Shown here: piece by piece, positions 46,074-54,347 of the stretch | Layout of the letters: each line of letters starts with the position of its first letter | Position numbering within the stretch: position 1 is the first letter of the stretch | Assembly: GCF_009739465.1 (NCBI RefSeq) | Contig: NZ_WHOM01000078.1 | Location: 476,133 to 540,132, forward strand | Direction: 5' to 3' | Length of the DNA stretch: 64,000 bases | Source of the DNA: Streptomyces apocyni | Lineage (GTDB): Bacteria > Actinomycetota > Actinomycetes > Streptomycetales > Streptomycetaceae | Program-made: the position numbers and the translations under genes | Notes under the pieces: generated by a model | Told to the model about the DNA's origin: nothing | Seen by the model: only the letters and a program-made list of their open reading frames with translations | The model's database searches: none

Positions 46074-46090
46074 TTCAACAATATGTTGAA
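46074..46090 (-). promoter_or_regulatory. Inverted repeat before the cyclophilin-like gene
   Basis: TTCAACA-ATA-TGTTGAA, a perfect 7-bp inverted repeat in an AT-rich island 8 nt upstream of the ATG. A repressor such as a MarR/GntR type bound here would block initiation of transcription or translation; no regulator gene is adjacent. Confidence 0.6.
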
Positions 46091-46182
46091 GTTTTTGGGA
46101 AGGGTCAGGCCGCTTGAGGCCGAAGTCAGGCCCTGGAGAGGGAGCGGGGGACCCCCCCTGAAAGGTCCGGAAACCGGTACGA

Positions 46183-46188
46183 CATAAT
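46183..46188 (+). promoter_or_regulatory. Candidate -10 element of cydA
   Basis: CATAAT ten bases upstream of the Rex operator, with TGAAAG 18 bp further upstream as a weak -35. The transcription start would fall inside or just before the operator, as expected for Rex repression. Confidence 0.45.
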
Positions 46189-46197
46189 GCTTGTGAA

Positions 46198-46213
46198 TGT
46201 GAACGCGTTCACA
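46198..46213. promoter_or_regulatory. Rex operator (ROP) upstream of cydABCD
   Basis: TGTGAACGCGTTCACA matches the consensus TGTGAACnnnTTCACA exactly. Rex represses cydABCD in Streptomyces when NAD+ is high and releases when NADH accumulates under oxygen limitation. The cydA start lies 84 nt downstream. Confidence 0.95.
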
Positions 46214-46296
46214 AGCGTGTCTGCTTGATCCCGAGATGCCGGGGTTGGCGGGGCAGACTGCCGCAGTGACCGCGCCGACGTAAGGAGACTGACGAC

Positions 46297-47805
46297 GTGG
46301 ACTTGGCTCTGGCGCCAGAGACCCTGGCGCGCTGGCAGTTCGGTATCACCACCGTCTACCACTTCCTCTTCGTCCCCCTGACGATCTCGCTGGCCGCACT
46401 CGTCGCTGGCCTGCAGACCGCCTGGGTGCGGACCGAGAAGGAGAAGTACCTCAAGGCGACCAAGTTCTGGGGCAAGCTCTTCCTGATCAACATCGCGATG
46501 GGTGTCGTCACCGGCATCCTCCAGGAGTTCCAGTTCGGGATGAACTGGTCTGACTACTCCCGGTTCGTCGGGGATGTCTTCGGTGCCCCGCTCGCCTTCG
46601 AGGCCTTGATCGCCTTCTTCTTCGAATCCACCTTCATCGGACTGTGGATCTTCGGCTGGGACAAGCTGCCGAAGAAGATCCACCTCGCCACGATCTGGAT
46701 GGTGTCGATCGGCACGGTCCTGTCCGCGTACTTCATCCTGGCCGCCAACTCCTGGATGCAGCACCCGGTCGGCTACCGGATCAACGAGGAGAGGGGCCGG
46801 GCCGAACTCACCGATTTCCTGGCGGTGCTGACCCAGAACACCGCCCTGGCCCAGTTCTTCCACACCATCACCGCCGCGTTCCTCGTCGGTGGGGCGTTCA
46901 TGGTCGGCATCGCCGCGTACCACCTGGCCCGCAAGAAGCATGTGCCGGTGATGAAGACCTCGCTGCGGCTCGGTCTGGTCACGGTCGCGGTCAGCGGTCT
47001 GCTCGTCGCCATCAGCGGCGACATCCTCGGCAAGATCATGTTCGAGCAGCAGCCGATGAAGATGGCCGCCGCTGAGGCCCTGTGGGACGGGCAGGACAAC
47101 GCACCCTTCTCGCTCTTCGCGTACGGCGACGTGGACAAGGGCCACAACAAGGTCGCGGTCGAGATTCCGGGACTGCTGTCCTTCCTCGCCCACGACGACT
47201 TCAACGAGCATGTCCCCGGCATCAACGATCTCAACGAGCAGATGCAGGAGGAGTACGGCCCGGGCGACTACCGGCCGATAATCCCGGTCGCCTACTGGGG
47301 CTTCCGCTGGATGATCGGCTTCGGGATGGCGTCCCTCGCCATCGGCGTGCTCGGACTGTGGCTCACCCGCAAGAAGTTCATGCTGCCGCAGTCGATGCGA
47401 GTTGGTGAGGACGACGTACCGCATCTGGTGCTCTTCAGGAACAAGGCCCTCAGCCCGAAGCTCACCAACCTGTACTGGATGGTGGCGCTGTGGACGCTGC
47501 TCTTCCCGCTGATCGCCAACTCCTGGGGCTGGATCTTCACCGAGACGGCCCGTCAGCCCTGGGTCGTGTTCGGCGTGATGAAGACCGCCGCCGCCGTCTC
47601 CCCCAACGTCTCGCAGGGCGAGGTCATCACCTCGATGGTCGTCTACACCCTGCTCTACGCGGTTCTCGCCTTCATCGAGGTCAAGTTGATCATCAAGTAC
47701 GTCAAGGCCGGGCCGCCGGAACTCACCGAGGCCGACCTCAACCCGCCCACCAAGATCGGCGGCGATGATCCAGACGCCGACCGGCCGATGGCCTTCTCGT
47801 ACTGA
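46297..47805 (+). CDS. cydA: Cytochrome bd oxidase subunit I
   Basis: 502 residues from a GTG with TAAGGAGAC upstream. Nine transmembrane helices. Heme ligand H22 in TTVYHFLFVPLTIS (H19 of E. coli), a second histidine in AQFFHTITAAFLVGG (H186), and the short Q-loop between about residues 235 and 330 usual in actinobacterial bd oxidases. Binds hemes b558, b595 and d and reduces oxygen with quinol. Rex-controlled; 28 nt before cydB. Confidence 0.96.
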   Translation: MDLALAPETLARWQFGITTVYHFLFVPLTISLAALVAGLQTAWVRTEKEKYLKATKFWGKLFLINIAMGVVTGILQEFQFGMNWSDYSRFVGDVFGAPLAFEALIAFFFESTFIGLWIFGWDKLPKKIHLATIWMVSIGTVLSAYFILAANSWMQHPVGYRINEERGRAELTDFLAVLTQNTALAQFFHTITAAFLVGGAFMVGIAAYHLARKKHVPVMKTSLRLGLVTVAVSGLLVAISGDILGKIMFEQQPMKMAAAEALWDGQDNAPFSLFAYGDVDKGHNKVAVEIPGLLSFLAHDDFNEHVPGINDLNEQMQEEYGPGDYRPIIPVAYWGFRWMIGFGMASLAIGVLGLWLTRKKFMLPQSMRVGEDDVPHLVLFRNKALSPKLTNLYWMVALWTLLFPLIANSWGWIFTETARQPWVVFGVMKTAAAVSPNVSQGEVITSMVVYTLLYAVLAFIEVKLIIKYVKAGPPELTEADLNPPTKIGGDDPDADRPMAFSY

Positions 47806-47821
47806 GGACTGAGGACTGAGG
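47801..47821 (+). repeat. Three 7-nt repeats over the cydA stop codon
   Basis: ACTGAGG three times in tandem; TGA at 47803 (the stop), 47810 and 47817, one in each frame. Confidence 0.92.
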
Positions 47822-47833
47822 AGCTGACGACGT

Positions 47834-48838
47834 ATGCAACTCCATGACGTGTGGTTCGTCCTGATCGCCGTTCTGTGGATCGGCTACTTCTTCCTGGAGG
47901 GCTTTGACTTCGGGATCGGGGTCCTGACCAAGGTGCTGGCTCGCGACCGCAAGGAGCGGCGCGTGCTGATCAACACCATCGGTCCCGTCTGGGACGGCAA
48001 CGAGGTGTGGCTGCTCACCGCAGGCGGCGCGACCTTCGCCGCCTTCCCCGAGTGGTACGCGACGCTGTTCTCCGGCTTCTATCTGCCGCTGCTGCTCATC
48101 CTGATCTGCCTGATCATCCGCGGAGTCGCGTTCGAGTACCGGCACAAGCGCGACGAGGAGCGCTGGCAGACCAACTGGGAGCACGCGATCTTCTGGACCT
48201 CGCTGCTGCCCGCGGTGATGTGGGGTGTGGCCTTCGGCAACATCGTGCGCGGGGTGAAGATCGATCAGAATATGGAGTACGTCGGCACCTTCTGGGATCT
48301 GCTCAATCCGTACGCGATCCTGGGTGGCCTGGTCACCCTCTTCCTGTTCACCTTCCATGGCGCGGTGTTCGCGTCGCTCAAGACGGACGGTGAGATCCGG
48401 GTACGGGCGCGGAAGCTGGCGCTCGGCCTGGGGCAGGTGACGGCGGTGCTCGCCGTGGTCTTCCTGCTGTGGACGCAGGCCGACACGGGCAACACCAAGA
48501 GCCTCGTCGCGATGGTGCTCGCCGCGGTGGCGCTGATCGGGGCCATCGTGGCGATCAGGATGGGGCGCGAGGGCTGGTCGTTCGCGCTCTCCGGCGTCAC
48601 GATCGCGGCCGCGGTGGCGATGCTGTTCCTGACGCTCTTCCCGAACGTCATGCCGTCCTCGCTGAACGAGGAGTGGAACCTCACGGTCACCAACGCCTCG
48701 TCCAGCCCGTACACCCTGAAGATCATGACCTGGTGCGCGGCTGTCGCGACTCCGCTCGTACTGCTCTATCAGAGCTGGACCTACTGGGTGTTCCGCAAGC
48801 GGATCGGTACGCAGCACATCGCGGCCGACGTGCACTGA
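47834..48838 (+). CDS. cydB: Cytochrome bd oxidase subunit II
   Basis: 334 residues, MQLHDVWFVLIAVLWIGYFFLEGFDFGIG, the conserved start of CydB, with eight or so helices. Translation starts 28 nt after the cydA stop. Together with CydA it forms the high-oxygen-affinity terminal oxidase. Its 3' end extends into four 14-nt repeats. Confidence 0.95.
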   Translation: MQLHDVWFVLIAVLWIGYFFLEGFDFGIGVLTKVLARDRKERRVLINTIGPVWDGNEVWLLTAGGATFAAFPEWYATLFSGFYLPLLLILICLIIRGVAFEYRHKRDEERWQTNWEHAIFWTSLLPAVMWGVAFGNIVRGVKIDQNMEYVGTFWDLLNPYAILGGLVTLFLFTFHGAVFASLKTDGEIRVRARKLALGLGQVTAVLAVVFLLWTQADTGNTKSLVAMVLAAVALIGAIVAIRMGREGWSFALSGVTIAAAVAMLFLTLFPNVMPSSLNEEWNLTVTNASSSPYTLKIMTWCAAVATPLVLLYQSWTYWVFRKRIGTQHIAADVH

Positions 48839-48882
48839 GCGACGTGCGCTGACTGACGTGTACTGACTGACGTGCACTGACT
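48827..48882 (+). repeat. Four 14-nt tandem repeats over the cydB stop codon
   Basis: GACGTGCACTGAGC, GACGTGCGCTGACT, GACGTGTACTGACT, GACGTGCACTGACT. The first unit encodes the last residues of CydB and its stop (TGA 48836); later units carry TGA at 48850, 48864 and 48878, covering all frames. Confidence 0.93.
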
Positions 48883-48889
48883 AGGGGCT

Positions 48890-48903
48890 GTTTCACGTGA
48901 AAC
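48890..48903. other. parS: parS site 7, overlapping the cydCD start codon
   Basis: Exact GTTTCACGTGAAAC. The GTG at 48897-48899 inside it is the apparent start codon of cydCD. Confidence 0.92.
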
Positions 48904-51900
48904 CGATCGATCCGCGCCTGCTCCGGTACGCCCGAGCCACCCGCCTCTTCCTGATCGCGGTGGTGCTTCTCGGTCTGGCCGGGGCGGGCCTGGTCGTCGC
49001 CCAGGCGATGCTGATCGCCGAGGTGGTGGTCGGCGGATTCCAGCAGGGGCTCGATGCCGCGTCGCTGCGTACGCCCTTGCTGCTGCTGGCCGCCGTGGCG
49101 ATGGGCCGTGGGGTCGTCGGCTGGCTCACCGAACTGGCCGCGCACCGGGCTAGCGCGGCGGTGAAATCGGAGCTGCGGGGGCGGCTGCTTGAGCGGGCCG
49201 CCGCGCTCGGTCCTGGGTGGCTGAGCGGACAGCGCACCGGATCTCTGGTCGCGCTGGCCACCCGGGGCGTCGACGCGCTGGACGACTACTTCGCGCGCTA
49301 TCTGCCGCAGTTGGGCCTGGCCGTCGTGGTGCCGGTCGCGGTGCTCGCGCGGATCGTGACCGAGGACTGGGTCTCCGCGGCGATCATCGTGGGGACGTTG
49401 CCGCTGATCCCGGTCTTCATGGTGCTGATCGGCTGGGCGACGCAGGCCCGGATGGACCGGCAGTGGCGGCTGCTGTCCCGGCTGTCCGGGCACTTCCTCG
49501 ATGTGGTCGCCGGACTGCCGACGCTGAAGGTGTTCGGACGGGCCAAGGCACAGGCCGAGTCGATCCGGAAGATCACCGGTGAGTACCGCCGGGCGACCCT
49601 GCGGACGCTGCGGATCGCCTTCCTGTCGTCGTTCGCGCTGGAGCTTCTCGCCACGCTGTCGGTCGCGCTGGTCGCGGTGACCATCGGCATGCGGCTGGTG
49701 CACGGCGAGATGGACCTGTACATCGGTCTGGTGGTGCTGATCCTGGCGCCTGAGGCGTATCTGCCGCTGCGGCAGGTCGGCGCGCAGTTCCACGCGGCGG
49801 CGGAGGGGCTCGCGGCGGCCGAGGAGATCTTCGCCGTGCTGGAGACGCCGGTCCCGGTGGGCGGGGCCGGGGCGGTGCCCGCGGGGGCGCTGAGCGTGGA
49901 GGGGGTGACGGTCCGGTATCCCGGGCGGGATACGGCGGCCGTCTCTGCGGCGTCGTTCAGGGTCGAGCCCGGGGAGACGGTGGCGCTCGTCGGGCCGAGT
50001 GGGGCGGGCAAGTCGACGCTGCTGAGCGCGGTGCTCGGGTTTGTCCGGCCGGACGAGGGGCGGGTGTGTGTGGGAGGGGCCGATCTCGCCGCGCTGTCCC
50101 TGGCGGCCTGGCGGGAGCGGATCGCGTGGGTGCCGCAGCGGCCGCAGCTGTTCGCCGGGTCGATCGCGGAGAACGTACGCCTCGCGCGGCCGGACGCCGG
50201 GGCGCCGGCGGTGCGGGAGGCGCTGCGCGACGCGGGGGCGCTGGCGTTCGTGGACGCCCTGCCCGACGGGGCCGACACCGTACTCGGTGAGGACGGGGCC
50301 GGGCTGTCGGCGGGGCAGCGGCAGCGGCTGGCGCTGGCCCGGGCGTTCCTCGCTGACCGGCCGGTGCTGCTCCTGGACGAGCCGACGGCCGCGCTGGACG
50401 GGGAGACCGAGGCGGAGGTGGTGGACGCGGTCCGGCGCCTTGCCGTCGGGCGGACGGTGCTGCTGGTGGTGCACCGGCCCGCGCTGCTCGCGGTCGCTGA
50501 CCGGGTGGTACGGGTGGAGGGGGAGCCGCCCAGCCTGAGGAGTTCGCGGCCGGGTCTCGGCGAGGGCGAGGGGGCGGCCCGGCAGGAACCGGTGGTCCCG
50601 GCCTCAGCCGCCGCCGCTGACGGGCCCTCGGCTGACGGTCGGGCGGGCGGGGCCGCCGACTCGGCTGGGCAGGCCGGGGGTTCGGGGCGCGGAGTGCTGG
50701 CGCGGGTGCGGCGGATGGCCCGGGAGCGGTGGGGGCGGCTGGGCCTCGGTCTGCTGCTCGGGAGTCTCGCGCTCGGGAGCGCGGTCGGGCTGATGGCCAC
50801 CTCCGGCTGGCTGATCTCGCGCGCCTCCGAGCAGCCACCGGTGCTCTATCTGATGGTCGCGGTCACCGCGACACGGGCGTTCGGCATCGGACGCGCCGTC
50901 TTCCGGTACACCGAACGCCTGGTCACGCACGATGCCGTACTGCGGATGCTGGCCGACACCAGGGTCGCGGTGTACCGCAGGCTGGAGCGGCTCGCGCCCG
51001 CTGGGCTGCGCACCACGCGGCGCGGCGATCTGCTGTCCCGGCTGGTCGGGGATGTGGACGCGCTCCAGGACTACTGGCTGCGCTGGCTGTTGCCGGTGGG
51101 CGCGGCCGCCGTCGTCGGTGTCGGCGCGGCCGGGTTCACCGCCTGGCTGCTGCCGGAGGCTGGTGTCCTGCTCGCGGTGGGGCTGTTGGTCGCCGGGGTC
51201 GGGGTGCCGCTGCTGAGCGGCGCGCTGGCCCGTCGTACGGAGCGCCGCCTGGCGCCCGCCCGCGGGGTGCTGGCCACCCGGGTGGCCGACCTGCTCACGG
51301 GTACGGCCGAACTGACCGTCGCCGGGGCGCTGCCCGCACGGTCCCGGCAGACCCGGCGGGCGGATGCCGAGCTGACCTCGCTCGCGTCCCGGGCCGCGAC
51401 CGCCACCGCGCTCGGCGCCGGGCTCTCCGCGCTGGTCTGTGGGCTCACCGTCGCGGCGGTCGCGCTGGTCGGGGTGCAGGGCGTACGCGAGGGGCGGCTG
51501 GACGGGGTGGCGCTGGCCGTCGTCGTCCTCACGCCGCTCGCCGCGTTCGAGGCGGTGACCGGGCTGCCGCTGGCCGTGCAGTACCGGCAGCGGGTGAAGA
51601 AGAGCGCGGAGCGGATCTACGACGTACTCGACGCACCGGAGCCCGTACGGGAGCCCGCGTGTCCGGCGAGCGCACCGGCCGATCCCTTCCCGCTGCGGGT
51701 GCGGGGGCTGGTCGCCCGGCACCCGGGCCAGGACCGGGCCGCGCTGGCCGGAGTCAATCTGACCCTCACCGCGGGCAAGCGCGTCGCGGTCGTCGGGCTC
51801 AGCGGCTCCGGCAAGACCACGCTCGCCCAGGTGCTGCTGCGCTTCCTGGACGCCGAGCACGGCGGTTACACGCTCGGCGGGGTTCCGGCCGCGGAGCTGG

Positions 51901-52439
51901 ACGGGGACGACGTACGGCGCCTGGTCGGCCTGTGCGCCCAGGACGCGCACCTGTTCGACAGCTCCGTACGCGAGAATCTGCGGCTCGCCCGCACCGACGC
52001 CACCGACGACGAACTGCGCGACGCGTTGCGCCGGGCCAGACTCCTGGACTGGGCGGAGTCGCTGCCCGCAGGTCTTGACACCCTGGTGGGCGAGCACGGC
52101 GCCAGGCTGTCGGGTGGCCAGCGGCAGCGGCTGGCGCTGGCCCGCGCGCTGCTCGCGGACTTCCCCGTACTGGTCCTGGACGAACCGGCCGAGCACCTGG
52201 ACCTGGCGACGGCCGACGCGCTGACCGCCGATCTGCTGGCCGCGACCGAGGGGCGGACGACGCTGCTGATCACCCACCGGCTCGCCGGAGTGGAGGCGGT
52301 GGACGAGGTGCTCGTCCTGGACGAGGGCCGGGTGGTGCAGCGCGGGCGGTACGAGGAACTGGCCGAGGTGGACGGGCCGCTGCGGCGGATGCGGGAGCGC
52401 GAGCGGGAGACGGAGCTGCTCGCGGTACGGAGTGCGTGA
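48897..52439 (+). CDS. cydCD: Fused heme/thiol ABC exporter CydDC
   Basis: 1180 residues: two complete ABC half-transporters in one chain. First half (CydD-like) has transmembrane helices from residue ~15 and Walker A GPSGAGKST near 364, signature LSAGQRQR and Walker B VLLLDEPTA; the second (CydC-like) has helices from ~610, Walker A GLSGSGKTT near 967, signature LSGGQRQR and VLVLDEP. Required for cytochrome bd assembly by exporting thiols or heme. The start GTG lies in a parS site; AGGGGCTG 9 nt upstream may be the ribosome site. The cydDC fusion is typical of actinobacteria. Confidence 0.93.
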   Translation: MKPIDPRLLRYARATRLFLIAVVLLGLAGAGLVVAQAMLIAEVVVGGFQQGLDAASLRTPLLLLAAVAMGRGVVGWLTELAAHRASAAVKSELRGRLLERAAALGPGWLSGQRTGSLVALATRGVDALDDYFARYLPQLGLAVVVPVAVLARIVTEDWVSAAIIVGTLPLIPVFMVLIGWATQARMDRQWRLLSRLSGHFLDVVAGLPTLKVFGRAKAQAESIRKITGEYRRATLRTLRIAFLSSFALELLATLSVALVAVTIGMRLVHGEMDLYIGLVVLILAPEAYLPLRQVGAQFHAAAEGLAAAEEIFAVLETPVPVGGAGAVPAGALSVEGVTVRYPGRDTAAVSAASFRVEPGETVALVGPSGAGKSTLLSAVLGFVRPDEGRVCVGGADLAALSLAAWRERIAWVPQRPQLFAGSIAENVRLARPDAGAPAVREALRDAGALAFVDALPDGADTVLGEDGAGLSAGQRQRLALARAFLADRPVLLLDEPTAALDGETEAEVVDAVRRLAVGRTVLLVVHRPALLAVADRVVRVEGEPPSLRSSRPGLGEGEGAARQEPVVPASAAAADGPSADGRAGGAADSAGQAGGSGRGVLARVRRMARERWGRLGLGLLLGSLALGSAVGLMATSGWLISRASEQPPVLYLMVAVTATRAFGIGRAVFRYTERLVTHDAVLRMLADTRVAVYRRLERLAPAGLRTTRRGDLLSRLVGDVDALQDYWLRWLLPVGAAAVVGVGAAGFTAWLLPEAGVLLAVGLLVAGVGVPLLSGALARRTERRLAPARGVLATRVADLLTGTAELTVAGALPARSRQTRRADAELTSLASRAATATALGAGLSALVCGLTVAAVALVGVQGVREGRLDGVALAVVVLTPLAAFEAVTGLPLAVQYRQRVKKSAERIYDVLDAPEPVREPACPASAPADPFPLRVRGLVARHPGQDRAALAGVNLTLTAGKRVAVVGLSGSGKTTLAQVLLRFLDAEHGGYTLGGVPAAELDGDDVRRLVGLCAQDAHLFDSSVRENLRLARTDATDDELRDALRRARLLDWAESLPAGLDTLVGEHGARLSGGQRQRLALARALLADFPVLVLDEPAEHLDLATADALTADLLAATEGRTTLLITHRLAGVEAVDEVLVLDEGRVVQRGRYEELAEVDGPLRRMRERERETELLAVRSA

Positions 52440-52491
52440 GTGGGTGAGTGGGTGAGTGGGTGAGTGGGTGAGTGGGTGAGTGGGTGAGTGG
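52436..52491 (+). repeat. Seven 8-nt tandem repeats over the cydCD stop codon
   Basis: GTGAGTGG repeated exactly seven times from 52436 to 52491. The first copy contains the stop TGA (52437); the 8-nt period puts TGA in all three frames. Such a perfect run should vary in copy number by slippage. Confidence 0.95.
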
Positions 52492-52539
52492 GTCGTGAGC
52501 CGACTTTCCGCAGGTATCCCGCCTCATTAGGCTCAGATC

Positions 52540-54195
52540 ATGTCAGGCATCGCAGACATCTCGGGCATCTCACGTATGGCGGACTCCGGCTCGCAGGCCG
52601 CCGAGCAGGCGGCCCGGAGTCTGCGGACCCTCCCCGACGACCTCGCCGCGCGGCTGCCGCAGTTGCTGGAGGCGATGGTCTCGGTGGGCAACGGGCTGCG
52701 GCTGCACTCCGTCCTGGACCGCATCGTCGAGACCGCGGCCTCGCTCACGGGCGCCCGCCACGCCGAGATCGGGGTGGTCAGCGACGCGGGTGACGGGCTC
52801 TCCGACTCCGTCACGTACGGCGTCCGCGCGAAGGAGCGTGAGCGGCTCAGCGTTCCGATCCGCGTCGGGGACGAGGTGTTCGGCAACCTCCAGCTGACCG
52901 AGAAGCGGGAACCCGGGGGCTTCACGGCGCACGACCTGCGGCTGGTCAAGGTGCTCGCGACCGAGGCCGGAATCCAGATCGGCAATGCCCGGCTGTACGA
53001 GACCACCCGGCAGAGCGAGCGCTGGATCGACGGCTCGGTGGCCGTGACCACGGCGCTGCTGGCGGGCGCCGACGCCGAGGAATCCCTCTCCGTGGTCGCC
53101 GAACACGCCCGCGGACTGGCCGACTCGGCGGTGGGTCTGGTGCTGCTGCCCGCGGCCGAGGGGGGCTTGGAGATCGCCGCGGTCGCCACGGATGAAGGGG
53201 GCACTGGGGGTGTGGCCGCTGGTGTGCTGGGGGCGGTGATTTCGCCGGAATCGTCCGTGGTGGAGCGGCTGCTCGCGGGGGAGGCGGTCTTCGTGGAGGA
53301 CTCGGCTGACGGTGTCCGACTGGTCGGCGCCGCGGCCGAGCGGTTCGGGCCGTGCATGATGCTGCCGCTACGGAGCGATGACCGGGTGCTGGGCGTGCTC
53401 GCCACACCGCGGCTGCCCGGCGCGCAGCCGTTCACCGAGGCCGAGCGGACCCTCGCCACCCAGTTCGCCACGCAGGCCGCGCTCGCGCTGATGATGGCCG
53501 AGGCACAGCGCGACCGGGAGCGCCTCGCGGTCTTCGAGGACCGCGACCGTATCGCCCGCGACCTCCATGACCTGGTCATCCAGCGGCTGTTCAGCACCGG
53601 GATGATGCTGGAGAGCGCGCAGCGAGGTGCGGTTGTCCCTGAGGTACGGGAGGGCGTCAGCAAGGCGGTCGACGAGCTGGATGTGACGATCCAGGAGATC
53701 CGTACCGCGATCTTCGCCCTTCAGCAGGGCCCCACCGAGGTGCCGTCCGGGCTGTGTACCCGAGTGCTGCGGGAGATCAACATGGCGGCCGTGCCATTGG
53801 GTTTCACGCCAGCGCACCGTTTTGTCGGCCCGGTGGACAGCCTGGTGGGCGAGCTGACCGGCAAGAACCTCATCGCGGCCCTGCGCGAGGCGCTGTCCAA
53901 CGCCTTCCGGCACGCTCAGGCCACCCGGATCGAGGTCGTCGTCGAGGCGGGCGTGGAACTCGCGGACGGGAGCCAGGGGGTACGCCTCACGGTCGCCGAC
54001 GACGGCGTCGGCATCCCGGAGGGCGGTCGGCGCAGTGGCCTGCGGAACCTCAGGCGGCGGGCCGAGGAGCTCGGCGGGGAGAGCTGGTACGGGCCGGGGA
54101 TCGGCGACGGAGGCGGAGGCGAGGGCGGCGACGGGGGCGGAGACGAAGACGGGGGCCGGGGCGGTACGACGCTGGTGTGGCAAGCGCCGTTCTGA
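52540..54195 (+). CDS. GAF-domain sensor histidine kinase (DevS/NarL-partner type)
   Basis: 551 residues: GAF domain 1 (~45-165), GAF domain 2 (~180-325), HisKA_3 dimerisation domain with phospho-acceptor H343 in RIARDLHDLVIQRLF, and HATPase_c with ALREALSNAFRHAQA and VADDGVGIPEGG; a Gly/Asp-rich insert precedes the C-terminus. The architecture is that of mycobacterial DevS/DosT, but GAF1 is about 40 residues shorter and lacks the PLHHPP-type segment holding the heme-ligating histidine, so gas sensing by heme is unlikely. No response regulator gene follows. Its position behind cydABCD suggests redox or respiration sensing. Confidence 0.87.
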   Translation: MSGIADISGISRMADSGSQAAEQAARSLRTLPDDLAARLPQLLEAMVSVGNGLRLHSVLDRIVETAASLTGARHAEIGVVSDAGDGLSDSVTYGVRAKERERLSVPIRVGDEVFGNLQLTEKREPGGFTAHDLRLVKVLATEAGIQIGNARLYETTRQSERWIDGSVAVTTALLAGADAEESLSVVAEHARGLADSAVGLVLLPAAEGGLEIAAVATDEGGTGGVAAGVLGAVISPESSVVERLLAGEAVFVEDSADGVRLVGAAAERFGPCMMLPLRSDDRVLGVLATPRLPGAQPFTEAERTLATQFATQAALALMMAEAQRDRERLAVFEDRDRIARDLHDLVIQRLFSTGMMLESAQRGAVVPEVREGVSKAVDELDVTIQEIRTAIFALQQGPTEVPSGLCTRVLREINMAAVPLGFTPAHRFVGPVDSLVGELTGKNLIAALREALSNAFRHAQATRIEVVVEAGVELADGSQGVRLTVADDGVGIPEGGRRSGLRNLRRRAEELGGESWYGPGIGDGGGGEGGDGGGDEDGGRGGTTLVWQAPF

Positions 54196-54219
54196 CCCCC
54201 AGGCGCCGTTCCTTTGACC
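54184..54219 (+). repeat. Direct repeat across the kinase stop codon
   Basis: GCGCCGTTC at 54184-54192 (last codons) and 54203-54211, 19 nt apart, each followed by a TGA (54193 and 54215) in different frames. Confidence 0.7.
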
Positions 54220-54347
54220 GTGAGGCTCCGTACGTCCGGGTGGCTGGCGGCTGTTCGGCGCAGTGTGGCTGGCCCGTACGGGGCACGGGTCACCCCGTTG
54301 CGGGCTTCGTACGGGCGTCGTCGGCCCGGCCGGGTGACGATCCGTAA

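Noticed and set aside
48723..52277. Long minus-strand frames opposite cydB and cydCD
   Set aside because: Shadow frames of well-identified genes; compositions are Arg/Gln/Pro-rich and no domain appears.
52436..52491. CRISPR-like array
   Set aside because: Units are 8 nt with no spacers; simple tandem repeat.
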